Positions 44,964 through 53,432 of a stretch of 64,000 nucleotides of DNA are shown one piece after another. The position numbers and the translations under genes are program-made. Positions within the stretch are counted from its first letter, which is position 1. Every line of letters starts with the position of its first letter. The notes beneath the pieces are model-generated. The model was not told the DNA's origin and searched no databases. It saw only the letters and a program-made list of their open reading frames with translations. This DNA is from Cognataquiflexum aquatile. Lineage in GTDB: Bacteria; Bacteroidota; Bacteroidia; Cytophagales; Cyclobacteriaceae. The stretch is from NCBI RefSeq assembly GCF_003316845.1, contig NZ_QMIK01000007.1, forward strand, positions 1 through 64,000, read 5' to 3'.

Positions 44964-45983
44964 CTATGATCTGTCTAATTTTTCCCCTTTACTTTTTGTA
45001 AATATATCTACCAATTCCCTCGCTTTGGCGATAGGGGAAAGTCTTCCTGAGGTGATATCAGGCAAAATTTGATCCAAATGGTTTTTGATATTTTTATTTT
45101 GGAAAAAGCTTCTTTCCAAAAGATACCTGATATGTTCATGAAGCCAATTGATCCTTTGGCCTGCCCTGTTGTTCTCCCAATAACCATTTGCAAGCATTCT
45201 TTCCCTGTAGTCCATGATCATTTCCAGAATTTCATCCAATCCGGTTTTTTCTACCGCCGAACAGGTTTTGACCTGGGGGATCCAACCATTTTCCTTTTCG
45301 GGAAAAAGATGAAGGGCATTGGCATATTCTCTTTTGGCATTTTTTGCAGGCTCGAAATTGGCCCCATCAGCCTTATTGATCACCATTGCATCACATATTT
45401 CGATGATGCCTTTTTTGATTCCCTGAAGTTCGTCTCCTGCACCTGCCAACATCAAGAGCAAGAAAAAATCCACCATTCCTTTGACAGCAATTTCGGATTG
45501 GCCTACGCCTACTGTCTCTATCAATATCACGTCGAATCCAGCCGCTTCACAGATCAGCATTGCCTCCCGGGTCCTCGCGCTCACCCCACCCAATGTACTT
45601 CCTGCCGGAGAGGGACGGATATAGGCCCTTTTGTCAGAAGCAAGATTTTCCATCCTCGTCTTGTCCCCCAAGATGCTACCGCGGGATTGCTGACTGCTCG
45701 GGTCTATGGCCAAGACAGCTACCTTATGACCCTTTTCTACCAAAGTTTTTCCAAAATTTTCTATAAATGTACTTTTGCCTACACCCGGTACGCCTGTGAT
45801 TCCGATTCTGATTGAATTTCCGGAATAAGGCAAAATCCCTTCCATTACCTTCTCGGCGATAAGTTGATCCGTAGGCAATTCGCTTTCAACCAAGGTTATT
45901 GCCCTGCTGATCATTACCCTATCGGAATGAAGGATCCCTTGGATATATTCAGATACTGAAAGTCTTTTTTTGGTCAAAATCAC
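44964..45983 (-). CDS. meaB: Methylmalonyl-CoA mutase-associated GTPase MeaB
   Basis: The 339-aa G3E-class GTPase protects and reloads the cobalamin cofactor of methylmalonyl-CoA mutase. It has Walker A GVPGVGKST (about 62-70), AIDPSSQQSRGSILGDKTRM, ETVGVGQSE (switch region) and the base-recognition NKADG. C-terminal helices serve dimerisation. The mutase genes are 3 kb away, separated by dnaA, so the B12 module is split but clustered. Confidence 0.96.
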   Translation of the reverse strand: MILTKKRLSVSEYIQGILHSDRVMISRAITLVESELPTDQLIAEKVMEGILPYSGNSIRIGITGVPGVGKSTFIENFGKTLVEKGHKVAVLAIDPSSQQSRGSILGDKTRMENLASDKRAYIRPSPAGSTLGGVSARTREAMLICEAAGFDVILIETVGVGQSEIAVKGMVDFFLLLMLAGAGDELQGIKKGIIEICDAMVINKADGANFEPAKNAKREYANALHLFPEKENGWIPQVKTCSAVEKTGLDEILEMIMDYRERMLANGYWENNRAGQRINWLHEHIRYLLERSFFQNKNIKNHLDQILPDITSGRLSPIAKARELVDIFTKSKGEKLDRS

Positions 45984-46021
45984 ATGCTCGGTTAAAAGTT
46001 AAACACTTAAAGTTAAGGGAA

Positions 46022-46426
46022 TTATTTGAAAGGATATTTTACAAAACTGACCTGACCCATCGCATTCTTTTCATACATGGCCAAGCAAAATGATACCGCC
46101 TCGGTATCAAAGTAGGGCGGGTCAGGACGGAGATTTTTTGGAGTCTTCTCTAGTTGGCTGAAGAAATAGACTTTGGTGTTTCCATATTTGGTGTGGGGCA
46201 TATAATTGCCATACTTTTCCATTTCTGCCCATAAGGAATCCGGCGAATGCACTGCATATATCCTGACTATTGGACCGGTATTGTTTTCATTTCTGTAAAA
46301 TGCCACTTCTGTATATTCCCCTTTCAGCTCATTGACTCCCGGCTGGGAAAGACTGTCCACAATAATCCAAATCACCAAGGCGGCAACCACAATTCCCAAT
46401 CCATAAAATAACTTTCGCGAGCCCAT
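46022..46426 (-). CDS. Hypothetical protein with one N-terminal membrane helix
   Basis: The 134-aa product has a helix at about 6-26 and a soluble domain facing the periplasm (ELKGEYTEVAFYRNENNTGPIVRIYAV, DSLWAEMEKYGNYMPHTKYGNTKVYFF). No recognised family and no cofactor motif. It is divergent from hemJ with a 50-bp gap and downstream of meaB on the other side; both neighbours belong to tetrapyrrole- or B12-related functions, which may be chance. Confidence 0.65.
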   Translation of the reverse strand: MGSRKLFYGLGIVVAALVIWIIVDSLSQPGVNELKGEYTEVAFYRNENNTGPIVRIYAVHSPDSLWAEMEKYGNYMPHTKYGNTKVYFFSQLEKTPKNLRPDPPYFDTEAVSFCLAMYEKNAMGQVSFVKYPFK

Positions 46427-46476
46427 ATTTAGCGGTATTTAGATTTTAAGCTTTAATTTAGAAGAAAAATTTCAAG

Positions 46477-47025
46477 ATGGCATTTGAATACATCAAGGCA
46501 TTACATATCATTTTCGTAACTACGTGGTTTGCAGGGCTGTTTTATATTGTCAGACTTTTTATCTATCAGACAGAGGCATTGGAAAAGCCCGAAGAAGAAA
46601 GACGCATCCTTGCGCCGCAATTGAATCTGATGGCAAACCGGCTTTGGTATATTATAACCTGGCCTTCGGCAATCCTGACATTGATTTTTGGCACATGGGT
46701 TTTTTATTACCGTTGGGGTTATATCCATTCGGGATTTATGCAGGCCAAACTTGGATTTGTTTTGGCTCTTTACATTTATCACTATATCTGCCACAGGATT
46801 TACAAAGATTTACAAGAGGGCAAAACAAAATGGACCTCCACACAATTAAGGATGTGGAATGAAGTAGCGACAGTTTTGCTTTTCGCCATTGTTTTCCTGA
46901 TCGTGCTCAAAAGCCTGATCAGCGTAGTTTGGGGAATCGGAGGTTTGCTTGTTTTGAGCATCACCATGATGCTTGGAATCAAATGGTATAAAAAAGTCAG
47001 GGAAAACAATCAGTCCAAAAATTAA
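46477..47025 (+). CDS. hemJ: HemJ-type protoporphyrinogen IX oxidase (CopD family)
   Basis: The 182-aa product has four to five membrane helices. The conserved His in ALHIIFVTTWFAGLFYIVRLF (about 10) and Arg in the same segment, plus QAKLGFVLALYIYHYICHRI with the second His, are the HemJ signature. HemJ oxidises protoporphyrinogen IX to protoporphyrin IX, the penultimate step of heme synthesis. The SCO and cytochrome c genes downstream use or depend on heme, which fits the context. Confidence 0.9.
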   Translation: MAFEYIKALHIIFVTTWFAGLFYIVRLFIYQTEALEKPEEERRILAPQLNLMANRLWYIITWPSAILTLIFGTWVFYYRWGYIHSGFMQAKLGFVLALYIYHYICHRIYKDLQEGKTKWTSTQLRMWNEVATVLLFAIVFLIVLKSLISVVWGIGGLLVLSITMMLGIKWYKKVRENNQSKN

Positions 47026-47032
47026 AAAACTG

Positions 47033-47074
47033 GTCCATAGTCCACCGTCGATAGTCCATAGCCACTACCATGGA
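47033..47074. repeat. Degenerate heptanucleotide tandem repeat (GTCCATA-like)
   Basis: Six consecutive 7-base units run GTCCATA, GTCCACC, GTCGATA, GTCCATA, GCCACTA, CCATGGA, in the gap between hemJ and the SCO gene. Two units are identical and the others differ at one to four positions. Confidence 0.75.
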
Positions 47075-47132
47075 TTTTCAGTCAAAGTTTTAAATGGTTA
47101 GTGAAAAAAACGTAAATACAAAAACCAAAATT

Positions 47133-47795
47133 ATGAACACATCATTTCTCAATAAAATATTTATTCCCGCTCTAGCATTGTTGGTTTGGAATTGCTCCCC
47201 AAAGAATAGTCAGGAGAATTCAAATCTTCCGCTTCCTATTTTGGGCAATAGGCATGTTGAGGAATTTGAAAAAGATGGAAAGAAGGTACAGGACACTGTT
47301 TACCATAAGATTGCCGAATTTTCCTTTACCAACCAGGAAGGAAAAGAAATCAATAATCTATCAGTGAAAGACAAAGTGTATGTCGCTGATTTTTTCTTTA
47401 CGAGCTGTCCTACCATTTGTCCCATCATGAAAACCCAAATGCTCAGGGTTTATGAAAAGTTTAAAGACCAACAGGATTTCCTCATCCTAAGTCACACCTT
47501 GGATCCAACCCACGATACACCGGAATTGCTTAAGGATTTTGCTTCCAAAATTGGCGTTGAAAATGACAAAACATGGCATTTCCTGACCGGTGATCAGGAG
47601 AAGATTTTTGAAATAGGACAGACAAGCTATATGACCACCGCCATGTCAGATCAGGCCGAACCTGGAGGATATCTCCATTCCGGCGCATTTATACTTGTGG
47701 ATCAAAATGGCCACATCAGAGGAGTATACGACGGTACAAAAGAAGATCAAGTAAACAGATTGATGAATGACATTCCAAAATTGCTACAGAAGTAA
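47133..47795 (+). CDS. SCO family lipoprotein (copper chaperone for cytochrome oxidase)
   Basis: The 220-aa lipoprotein has its lipobox near residue 21 (VWNC). The thioredoxin-like SCO domain has the copper-binding CxxxC motif in FTSCPTICPIM and the conserved His in GGYLHSGAFILVD. SCO proteins deliver copper to, or reduce, the CuA centre of cytochrome c oxidase. The ATG at 47133 gives the signal peptide; the frame opens at 47094 but that adds only 13 charged residues. A cytochrome c gene follows after 3 bp. Confidence 0.92.
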   Translation: MNTSFLNKIFIPALALLVWNCSPKNSQENSNLPLPILGNRHVEEFEKDGKKVQDTVYHKIAEFSFTNQEGKEINNLSVKDKVYVADFFFTSCPTICPIMKTQMLRVYEKFKDQQDFLILSHTLDPTHDTPELLKDFASKIGVENDKTWHFLTGDQEKIFEIGQTSYMTTAMSDQAEPGGYLHSGAFILVDQNGHIRGVYDGTKEDQVNRLMNDIPKLLQK

Positions 47796-47798
47796 TCC

Positions 47799-48239
47799 AT
47801 GAATAAAGTCTTCTTTACTATTGCCATTATTCTACTTGGGTTAAATTCCTGCAAACCAAAATCCTCCAATCCTGAGAATACACTTGCTACCATTTCGGAT
47901 ACCAAAGTACTCCAATATGCCATAGAGGGCAAAGCGCTATACGAAGCAAACTGCGCCAACTGTCATCAGAAAAACGGAACAGGATTGGGAAAACTTATCC
48001 CGCCCATATACCAGTCTGATTATTTTTTAGAGGATGTCCCAAGATCAGCAAAAATCATCAAGCACGGCCAAAAAGGAGAAATCACAGTCAATGGCGTTGT
48101 CTACAATCAAGAAATGCCCGGGAATCCAAAACTTACCAATATTGAAATTGCCCACATCATGACTTATCTATACAATATATGGGGAATCGAAAAAGGGGTG
48201 ATCGACGCGACTATGGTGGAAGAATACTTGAAAAAATGA
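47799..48239 (+). CDS. Cytochrome c lipoprotein
   Basis: The 146-aa lipoprotein (Cys17 in LNSCKPK) has one class I cytochrome c domain: the heme site CANCH is near 50-54 (NCANCHQKNGTGLG) and the distal Met ligand lies in QEMPGNPKLTN. It is paired with the SCO gene (3-bp gap), as in many Bacteroidota respiratory clusters. It likely passes electrons to a terminal oxidase encoded elsewhere. Confidence 0.92.
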   Translation: MNKVFFTIAIILLGLNSCKPKSSNPENTLATISDTKVLQYAIEGKALYEANCANCHQKNGTGLGKLIPPIYQSDYFLEDVPRSAKIIKHGQKGEITVNGVVYNQEMPGNPKLTNIEIAHIMTYLYNIWGIEKGVIDATMVEEYLKK

Positions 48240-48243
48240 GATT

Positions 48244-48669
48244 TTACGATTTTTCCAGCTCTGTTTTGGCTGCTTCAATGGAAGTTTTTATTTCATCATT
48301 AACCTTTTGGACTTTGATTTTTTGATCAAGAAGGTAGGTTTCGATTTCCTCTTCGGTCATTTCATCATAAGTGGATTTGAATTCCCTCATCCAAACAAAC
48401 ATTCCTTCAAAAGCTGAATCCAAATCAGCAGAAATAGCGTTGAGTTTTTCAATTTCTCCCGACATTGCTACGCTGTCAGCCGACAGTTCCCCTGACTTTT
48501 GGAGGATGTCCTTTTTAAGCTTTTTCAACTCATCCATTTTGGGCATCACCTCATCATGGATGGCAATAACTTCCTTTTTCAGGATCTCGTTTGATTCTTT
48601 TCTGTCAGATCCACAGGCAGACAAAAAGAAAAACAGGGCAACAAAAAATCTTAAATAGTTCGGGCTCAT
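48244..48669 (-). CDS. Coiled-coil lipoprotein, function unknown
   Basis: The 141-aa lipoprotein (Cys19 in LSACGSD) is almost wholly helical, with heptad-like KKLKKDILQKSGELSADSVAMSGEIEKLN. Proteins of this kind are often misnamed viral A-type inclusion proteins. It is convergent with the cytochrome c gene, with a 4-bp gap between stops and no terminator hairpin in it. No motif suggests a function. Confidence 0.72.
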   Translation of the reverse strand: MSPNYLRFFVALFFFLSACGSDRKESNEILKKEVIAIHDEVMPKMDELKKLKKDILQKSGELSADSVAMSGEIEKLNAISADLDSAFEGMFVWMREFKSTYDEMTEEEIETYLLDQKIKVQKVNDEIKTSIEAAKTELEKS

Positions 48670-48897
48670 AAGTTTAGATTTTGAGCAAAGAAAATATAAT
48701 TTTATTATAAAAAGAAATTAAATCTAATATTTTTGATAATTATATAATTTTTCATATTTTTTTTATGATTTAAATTGATAAAATTAAGAATTAGCTGCTT
48801 CCTTTAATCGGTCAAATATTCTAACCCAAAAAGGAATGTTGACCCTAAAATGTATAAAGGGGAAAAAGCTATCCTGTTTATATCCGTCAGGAATTTG

Positions 48898-48905
48898 TAT
48901 TTTTG
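48898..48905 (+). promoter_or_regulatory. -7 box of the class IV aminotransferase gene
   Basis: TATTTTTG matches TAnnTTTG, 55 bases before the start codon. The remaining 230 bases of this intergenic region (48670-48897) are AT-rich and show nothing. Confidence 0.5.
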
Positions 48906-48960
48906 GACAAATCCAAAGCATCGCAAATGCTTGGTTTCATTTGGCTCTTAAACTCAAATT

Positions 48961-49785
48961 ATGAAACAGTTTTGCTTCTCCAACGACCAGATTATTGATT
49001 CCAAAAATGCTGCAATCCATCCGATGGATATAGGTTTGATAAGGGGTTATGGGATATTTGATTTCTTTCGGACTTCAGGATACATCCCTCTCTTTTTAAC
49101 GGATTATCTGGACAGATTTATCCGGTCTGCGGCAAAAACCCATCTCCACCTTGCTTATTCTAAGGAGGAACTTGCACAGATTATCCATGATTTGATACAA
49201 AAGAATGACTTGGAACAGGGCGGGATCAGAATGTTGCTTACAGGTGGAGTTTCTGACAACCATTTTTCGCCGACTGCCGGTTCACTTTTCATTTTTTGTG
49301 AGGACCTGGACTTCCCTGCCGCCTCAAAATATGAAACAGGAGTCAAACTATTAGCTGCAGACCATGTACGCGCGATTGCAGATGTCAAGACCACCAATTA
49401 TGCTTTCCCTGTCTGGCACAGTGTCAATTGGAAAAAGGAAGGTGCCGAAGATGTGATCTACCATCACAACGGATACATTTCCGAGAGCTCAAGGTCAAAT
49501 ATTTTTGTGATAAAAAATGGAAAAACAGCCACTCCTGACCAAAACATATTGCACGGAATCACCAGAAAAAGAGTGTTGGAACTTGATAAGACTATCGAAA
49601 TCCGGCCAATCAGTTTTGATGAATTGATTGATGCCGATGAAGTATTTATGACCGCAACTACCAAAAAAATACTTCCGGTCACCATGATTGATGATTTAAA
49701 AATCAAAGATGGTAAACCGGGTCCAAAGACAATTGAACTCATGGCAGCATTTGCTTCTATGGAAAAGAAAAGCGTATTGGTCTAA
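48961..49785 (+). CDS. Class IV PLP-dependent aminotransferase (BCAT/D-amino-acid transaminase type)
   Basis: The 274-aa fold-type IV enzyme has RGYGIFDFFRT near 30, the PLP lysine in IADVKTTNYAF (about 143) and SESSRSNIFVIKNG. The phosphate-binding GITRKRVLEL and the MTATTKKILPV segment are also present. Length and motifs fit branched-chain, D-alanine or 4-amino-4-deoxychorismate lyase-like members; the exact substrate is not decided by sequence. It is monocistronic, ending in a strong terminator. Confidence 0.85.
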   Translation: MKQFCFSNDQIIDSKNAAIHPMDIGLIRGYGIFDFFRTSGYIPLFLTDYLDRFIRSAAKTHLHLAYSKEELAQIIHDLIQKNDLEQGGIRMLLTGGVSDNHFSPTAGSLFIFCEDLDFPAASKYETGVKLLAADHVRAIADVKTTNYAFPVWHSVNWKKEGAEDVIYHHNGYISESSRSNIFVIKNGKTATPDQNILHGITRKRVLELDKTIEIRPISFDELIDADEVFMTATTKKILPVTMIDDLKIKDGKPGPKTIELMAAFASMEKKSVLV

Positions 49786-49802
49786 ATTCCGAGCGAAAAC
49801 CT

Positions 49803-49842
49803 CAAAAAAAAATGTCAGTGGTATTCACTGACATTTTTTTTT
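49803..49842. terminator. Bidirectional terminator
   Basis: The stem ATGTCAGTG-GTATT-CACTGACAT has A9 before it and T9 after it. It serves the aminotransferase gene and the convergent DUF3299-like operon. Confidence 0.9.
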
Positions 49843-49860
49843 GCTTGGTATTTAACCTTC

Positions 49861-50310
49861 TCAGTTTGCAAGAAGCTCTGCTTCTTTGAGGATATACATG
49901 AGTTTTTCAGGGTCTTTGTCATTCAGGGTAAGTTTTCCTCTTACCCTCACTCTTTTGGAAGTGTATTTGATCGGTGTTTTCAGCATTACTTCCATGACTG
50001 TCTCAGGCCCTCCAGAACCACAAAAGAAGCACTCAGCCAATGGCAATGAAGAAAGGATGATATGTTCGGGCTTAAACATGCCTTCAAAAGGAATGATATA
50101 TCCGTCAGCTTCCACCACTTTTCCTTCCATTCCTTTGATACTTGGGCCAAATACCGGAATGTAAAGTTCCCCAAACTCATCCTGACCTATCTTGTAGGTC
50201 ACTTGGGCCAAATCTTTCCAAACAGTTGTGCTTTGTCCATAAGCAAGGCTTGTGACAAGGGCTAACATCATTAAGACTACGGTTCTCTTCACTATCATGG
50301 TAATTCCCAT
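49861..50310 (-). CDS. DUF3299-like secreted protein
   Basis: The 149-aa product has a signal peptide (about 1-25, ending AYGQ). Its domain contains GKVVEADGYIIPFEGM and PLAECFFCGSGGPETVMEV, whose Cys pair (CFFC) resembles the CxxCG region of DUF3299. Proteins of this family often lie next to ABC transporter genes suspected of metal handling. Here it is the last gene, 37 bp after the permease. It may bind a metal ion in the periplasm; that is inference from the Cys motif and neighbours. Confidence 0.7.
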   Translation of the reverse strand: MGITMIVKRTVVLMMLALVTSLAYGQSTTVWKDLAQVTYKIGQDEFGELYIPVFGPSIKGMEGKVVEADGYIIPFEGMFKPEHIILSSLPLAECFFCGSGGPETVMEVMLKTPIKYTSKRVRVRGKLTLNDKDPEKLMYILKEAELLAN

Positions 50311-50346
50311 TTTGATTAATTATTGGTGATAATCTGACTTGCAAAT

Positions 50347-51570
50347 CTATGCTTTGGTCAGTTGTTTGGCAATATCTGTTTGATAAGCGTTCCATGCAGG
50401 GATAAGGGAGGCAAGAATTCCCACAATTACTGCATATCCGAGAATCCAAAGTTCTTCTTTCAGAAAAACTGCGGCACTCAAAGTACTGATGGCACCCTGA
50501 TCATTTTGCATAACGAGAATGACCAAGAAAAGGTGCCCGATTGCGATACCAACGACTGCTCCCATGATAGTCAAAATCACTCCTTCCAAAACAATATGGA
50601 GAAAGAGTTGCCAACTCGAAGCTCCCAACGTACGCATCACCGCAAGGTCATATTTCCTTTCTTTTAATGAATTGAACAGGGCAATAAAAATCCCCAAGCC
50701 AGCAATGATGATGATCACGATCGCCAATCCTTGAATCAGCTTGACTCCGATCCCCAACAATTCGAATAACCTCGATATTTCAAAGGATGGTGAGGCTGCC
50801 TGAAGGGCGCTTTTGCTATTGATAAATCTCGGTAACTGTACGGCCGCGATGGGATTTCGGTATTGGATCAAAAGAGAAGTAACTTCCCTGTCTTGATCAG
50901 TGATCGGAAATCCTTTCTTGGCAACGGGCGCTTCATGGGTAGCATGGTCATGTTCCTCATCATGGGTATACCATACAGACTCGATGCTAGTGAGGATCAA
51001 CTTGTCAAGAACATTTCCCATCGGGGCCAAAACTCCCGTAATCACATAAGGATGCGCATCATGCTCGTGGCTGCTGCTCCCGATTCCATGTGAACCTATG
51101 AATGTATTTCCTGTTTTTAATCCGATTTTTTCAGCTACTTCATGACCCAAAACTACTTCAAAAGGCTTTTCCCAAGCATTTCCCTGAGAAAATGTAGCCG
51201 AATACAAGGCTAGATAATCATGGTTGGTTCCCACAATTCTATATCCCTGATAATTGTCACCCAGGCCAAGCGGTATGATATTCTTTACCAGTCTGTTTTT
51301 TGAAAGTGCCATGGCATCTTTCAAATCAATGTTTCCCGTCGGAAAATCGATATGATAAACACTCGAAAGGATCAACTGAAGCGGGCTTCCTTTGGCACCG
51401 ACGACAAGGTCAATTCCCTCCGCATCTTTGGTCATTTTGTTTTCGAATTGATCTTGGATCAAAATCAAAACCGTGATAATCGCCAAGCCCAAGCCCAATA
51501 ACAGGATATTCAAACCTGTACTCAGGGGTTTGGCGATCAGGTATTTCCAACTCAATTTGATCATATTCAT
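50347..51570 (-). CDS. ABC transporter permease, FtsX-like, with His-rich loop
   Basis: The 407-aa product has an N-terminal helix (about 15-38), a large periplasmic domain (about 40-270) and three C-terminal helices with the FtsX/MacB core (NSLKERKYDLAVMRTLGASSWQLF). The periplasmic part has two His/Asp/Glu-rich patches, GIGSSSHEHDAHPY and YTHDEEHDHATHEAP, which look like metal-binding loops. It overlaps the ATPase gene by 4 bp. This layout resembles the permease of Zrg-type zinc systems paired with DUF3299 proteins; substrate and direction are unproven. Confidence 0.88.
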   Translation of the reverse strand: MNMIKLSWKYLIAKPLSTGLNILLLGLGLAIITVLILIQDQFENKMTKDAEGIDLVVGAKGSPLQLILSSVYHIDFPTGNIDLKDAMALSKNRLVKNIIPLGLGDNYQGYRIVGTNHDYLALYSATFSQGNAWEKPFEVVLGHEVAEKIGLKTGNTFIGSHGIGSSSHEHDAHPYVITGVLAPMGNVLDKLILTSIESVWYTHDEEHDHATHEAPVAKKGFPITDQDREVTSLLIQYRNPIAAVQLPRFINSKSALQAASPSFEISRLFELLGIGVKLIQGLAIVIIIIAGLGIFIALFNSLKERKYDLAVMRTLGASSWQLFLHIVLEGVILTIMGAVVGIAIGHLFLVILVMQNDQGAISTLSAAVFLKEELWILGYAVIVGILASLIPAWNAYQTDIAKQLTKA

Positions 51571-52202
51571 AATTGGCCTCCTATGATTATTAGGTTGGGA
51601 ATATGGTCTTTGACCCGCTGGTCATGGGTAACGATGATCAGAGCTGCGTTGTATTTTTTGGCCTGCGTCTGGAGAAGTCTGACCACGGCAGCGGCATTTT
51701 CATCATCTAAACTCGCTGTAGGTTCGTCGGCCAAAATGAGTTTTGGCTTGTTGACCAATGCCCGGGCGATGGATACACGCTGGGCCTCACCTTCGCTCAG
51801 GGTATTGATACGTGCTTTCTTTTTGTCAAAAATCCCTAATTCTTTCAACAAAGGTTCGATCATTTGGGTATTTTCCCTTACAAAAAAGTTGGCAAGCTGA
51901 AGGTTTTCTTCCACCGTCAGAGGTGCCAGAATATGTGGTTTTTGAAAAATGATTCCGATATTTTTCCCCCTGAATTTATCCAATTGTGATCCTTTCAATG
52001 AATAAATATCCGTTCCGTCGATGGTGACAGACCCTGATTTGGGTTTCAATAATCCGGCGATGATGTTCAATATGGTGGTTTTTCCACTTCCGGATTTGCC
52101 GATGACGAGCATTTGGTCACCTGCATCTAGGCTGATATCCGGGATTTGGAATTTTTGATTGGAATCGTAATAAAACTCGATGTTTTTGGCTCTTAAGATC
52201 AT
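51567..52202 (-). CDS. ABC transporter ATP-binding protein (LolD/MacB type)
   Basis: The 211-aa ATPase has Walker A GKSGSGKTT (about 35-43), Q-loop FQKPH, signature LSEGEAQRVSIARAL, Walker B LILADEPT and the switch His in IVTHDQRV. It matches the LolD/MacB/FtsE class that pairs with FtsX-like permeases; the permease gene overlaps by 4 bp. Its start overlaps the stop of the upstream kinase gene (TAATG), so expression is tied to the sensor genes. Confidence 0.93.
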   Translation of the reverse strand: MILRAKNIEFYYDSNQKFQIPDISLDAGDQMLVIGKSGSGKTTILNIIAGLLKPKSGSVTIDGTDIYSLKGSQLDKFRGKNIGIIFQKPHILAPLTVEENLQLANFFVRENTQMIEPLLKELGIFDKKKARINTLSEGEAQRVSIARALVNKPKLILADEPTASLDDENAAAVVRLLQTQAKKYNAALIIVTHDQRVKDHIPNLIIIGGQL

Positions 52203-53380
52203 TATTCTTGGATGGGTATGCTGATTTGGAATGTAGTCCCTTTTCCTTGCGCACTTTCAAAAGCGATATCTCCGTTCAATACTTCCAGGCTTTTTTTCAC
52301 GATAGACAACCCAAGTCCGGAACCTTCGATGATACCGACGTTTTTTGCCCTGAAAAACCGGTCATAAAGCTGGTCATGTTCTTTTTCAGGGATGCCAATT
52401 CCTTTGTCTTTGACTGTGGCTTTCAGGTTGCCTTTCTCTAACCATACGGTGAAATCAACTTCCTGTCCATCTTTGGAATATTTCACGGCATTAGAAAGCA
52501 GGTTTTCAAAGATCTGATATAACAAGTCAGAATCAGACACGATTGTTTTCGGGAGGTTTTCCAATTTCACATTGATCTTGACATCATGCTCAGAACCTGC
52601 CTTGACCACATCCAATATTTCATTGAAAAGTGCGGCAACAAACATCTTCTTCGGTCTAAAGTCTATCTTATTGGCATCTGCCTTTCCGAAGAAAAGAACA
52701 GAAGTCAGCAGGCTGTTAAGACTGCGGACTGAATTCTCTATTTTATTGGCATGCTTGACGATCTTGGCTTTAAAAGGATGTTCTTTTTCTGCATACTGCT
52801 GAAGGAGTTGCGCAGAACTCAGGATAGAAGTCAAAGGAGTTTTGAATCCGTGAGAAACATTCAACACAATCCTTGATTTGAGTTCACCGATTTCCCTTTC
52901 TTTTTCCAGGGCTCTTGTAAGTTCTTTGTTGGCTTCGGCAAGGTCTTTGGTTCGCTGCCTTACTTTTTCCTCCAACTCATTATTGAGCTTCTGAAGTTCT
53001 TTTTCTTTTCTGTCTTTAAAAATAGCCAGTTCAATCACCATGTTCAGTTCACGGATATTGAAAGGCTTGATGACATAAGCACTCGGATTGGTACCGACGA
53101 CTTTGGTGAGCGTCTCGGCATCAGAACTCGCACTGAGATAGACCACCGGGATATCATATTTTTCATTGATGATTTCGGTAGTCTTGATCCCATCAAGCTC
53201 GCCGGCGAGATTGATGTCCATCATGACAATATCTGCCTGATTGTGTTCGAGGATTTCTAGGGCTTTTTCACCGGAATCCGAAATGCCGATGATCTCATGG
53301 TTGTTCTTTTCAAGTGCTTTTTTGAGTAAAAGCGCCGAAACGTGGTCATCCTCTGTAATTAATATCCGAAGTGGAAACAT
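52202..53380 (-). CDS. Receiver-domain sensor histidine kinase (REC-HisKA-HATPase)
   Basis: The 392-aa soluble protein has an N-terminal receiver domain (1-120) with the phospho-acceptor Asp55 and conserved Lys105. A coiled coil follows (about 122-170), then HisKA with the H-box SHGFKTP (His177) and a HATPase domain with NAVKYS and DKGIGIPE / GSGLGLSIV. The receiver is at the N-terminus, so the protein may be phosphorylated by another kinase, perhaps the membrane kinase encoded just upstream. In the H-box the acidic residue normally after the His (HE or HD) is Gly178. The stop overlaps the ABC ATPase start by one base. Confidence 0.92.
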   Translation of the reverse strand: MFPLRILITEDDHVSALLLKKALEKNNHEIIGISDSGEKALEILEHNQADIVMMDINLAGELDGIKTTEIINEKYDIPVVYLSASSDAETLTKVVGTNPSAYVIKPFNIRELNMVIELAIFKDRKEKELQKLNNELEEKVRQRTKDLAEANKELTRALEKEREIGELKSRIVLNVSHGFKTPLTSILSSAQLLQQYAEKEHPFKAKIVKHANKIENSVRSLNSLLTSVLFFGKADANKIDFRPKKMFVAALFNEILDVVKAGSEHDVKINVKLENLPKTIVSDSDLLYQIFENLLSNAVKYSKDGQEVDFTVWLEKGNLKATVKDKGIGIPEKEHDQLYDRFFRAKNVGIIEGSGLGLSIVKKSLEVLNGDIAFESAQGKGTTFQISIPIQE

Positions 53381-53432
53381 GTGTGCTGTTTGAATATGGG
53401 TGCAAATTACAAGTTTAAATCATTTCCAAAAA

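Noticed and set aside
45069-45815. Long antisense open frame (248 codons) inside meaB
   Set aside because: MeaB motifs are intact on the other strand and the antisense product (rich in Phe, His, Cys) resembles no protein family.
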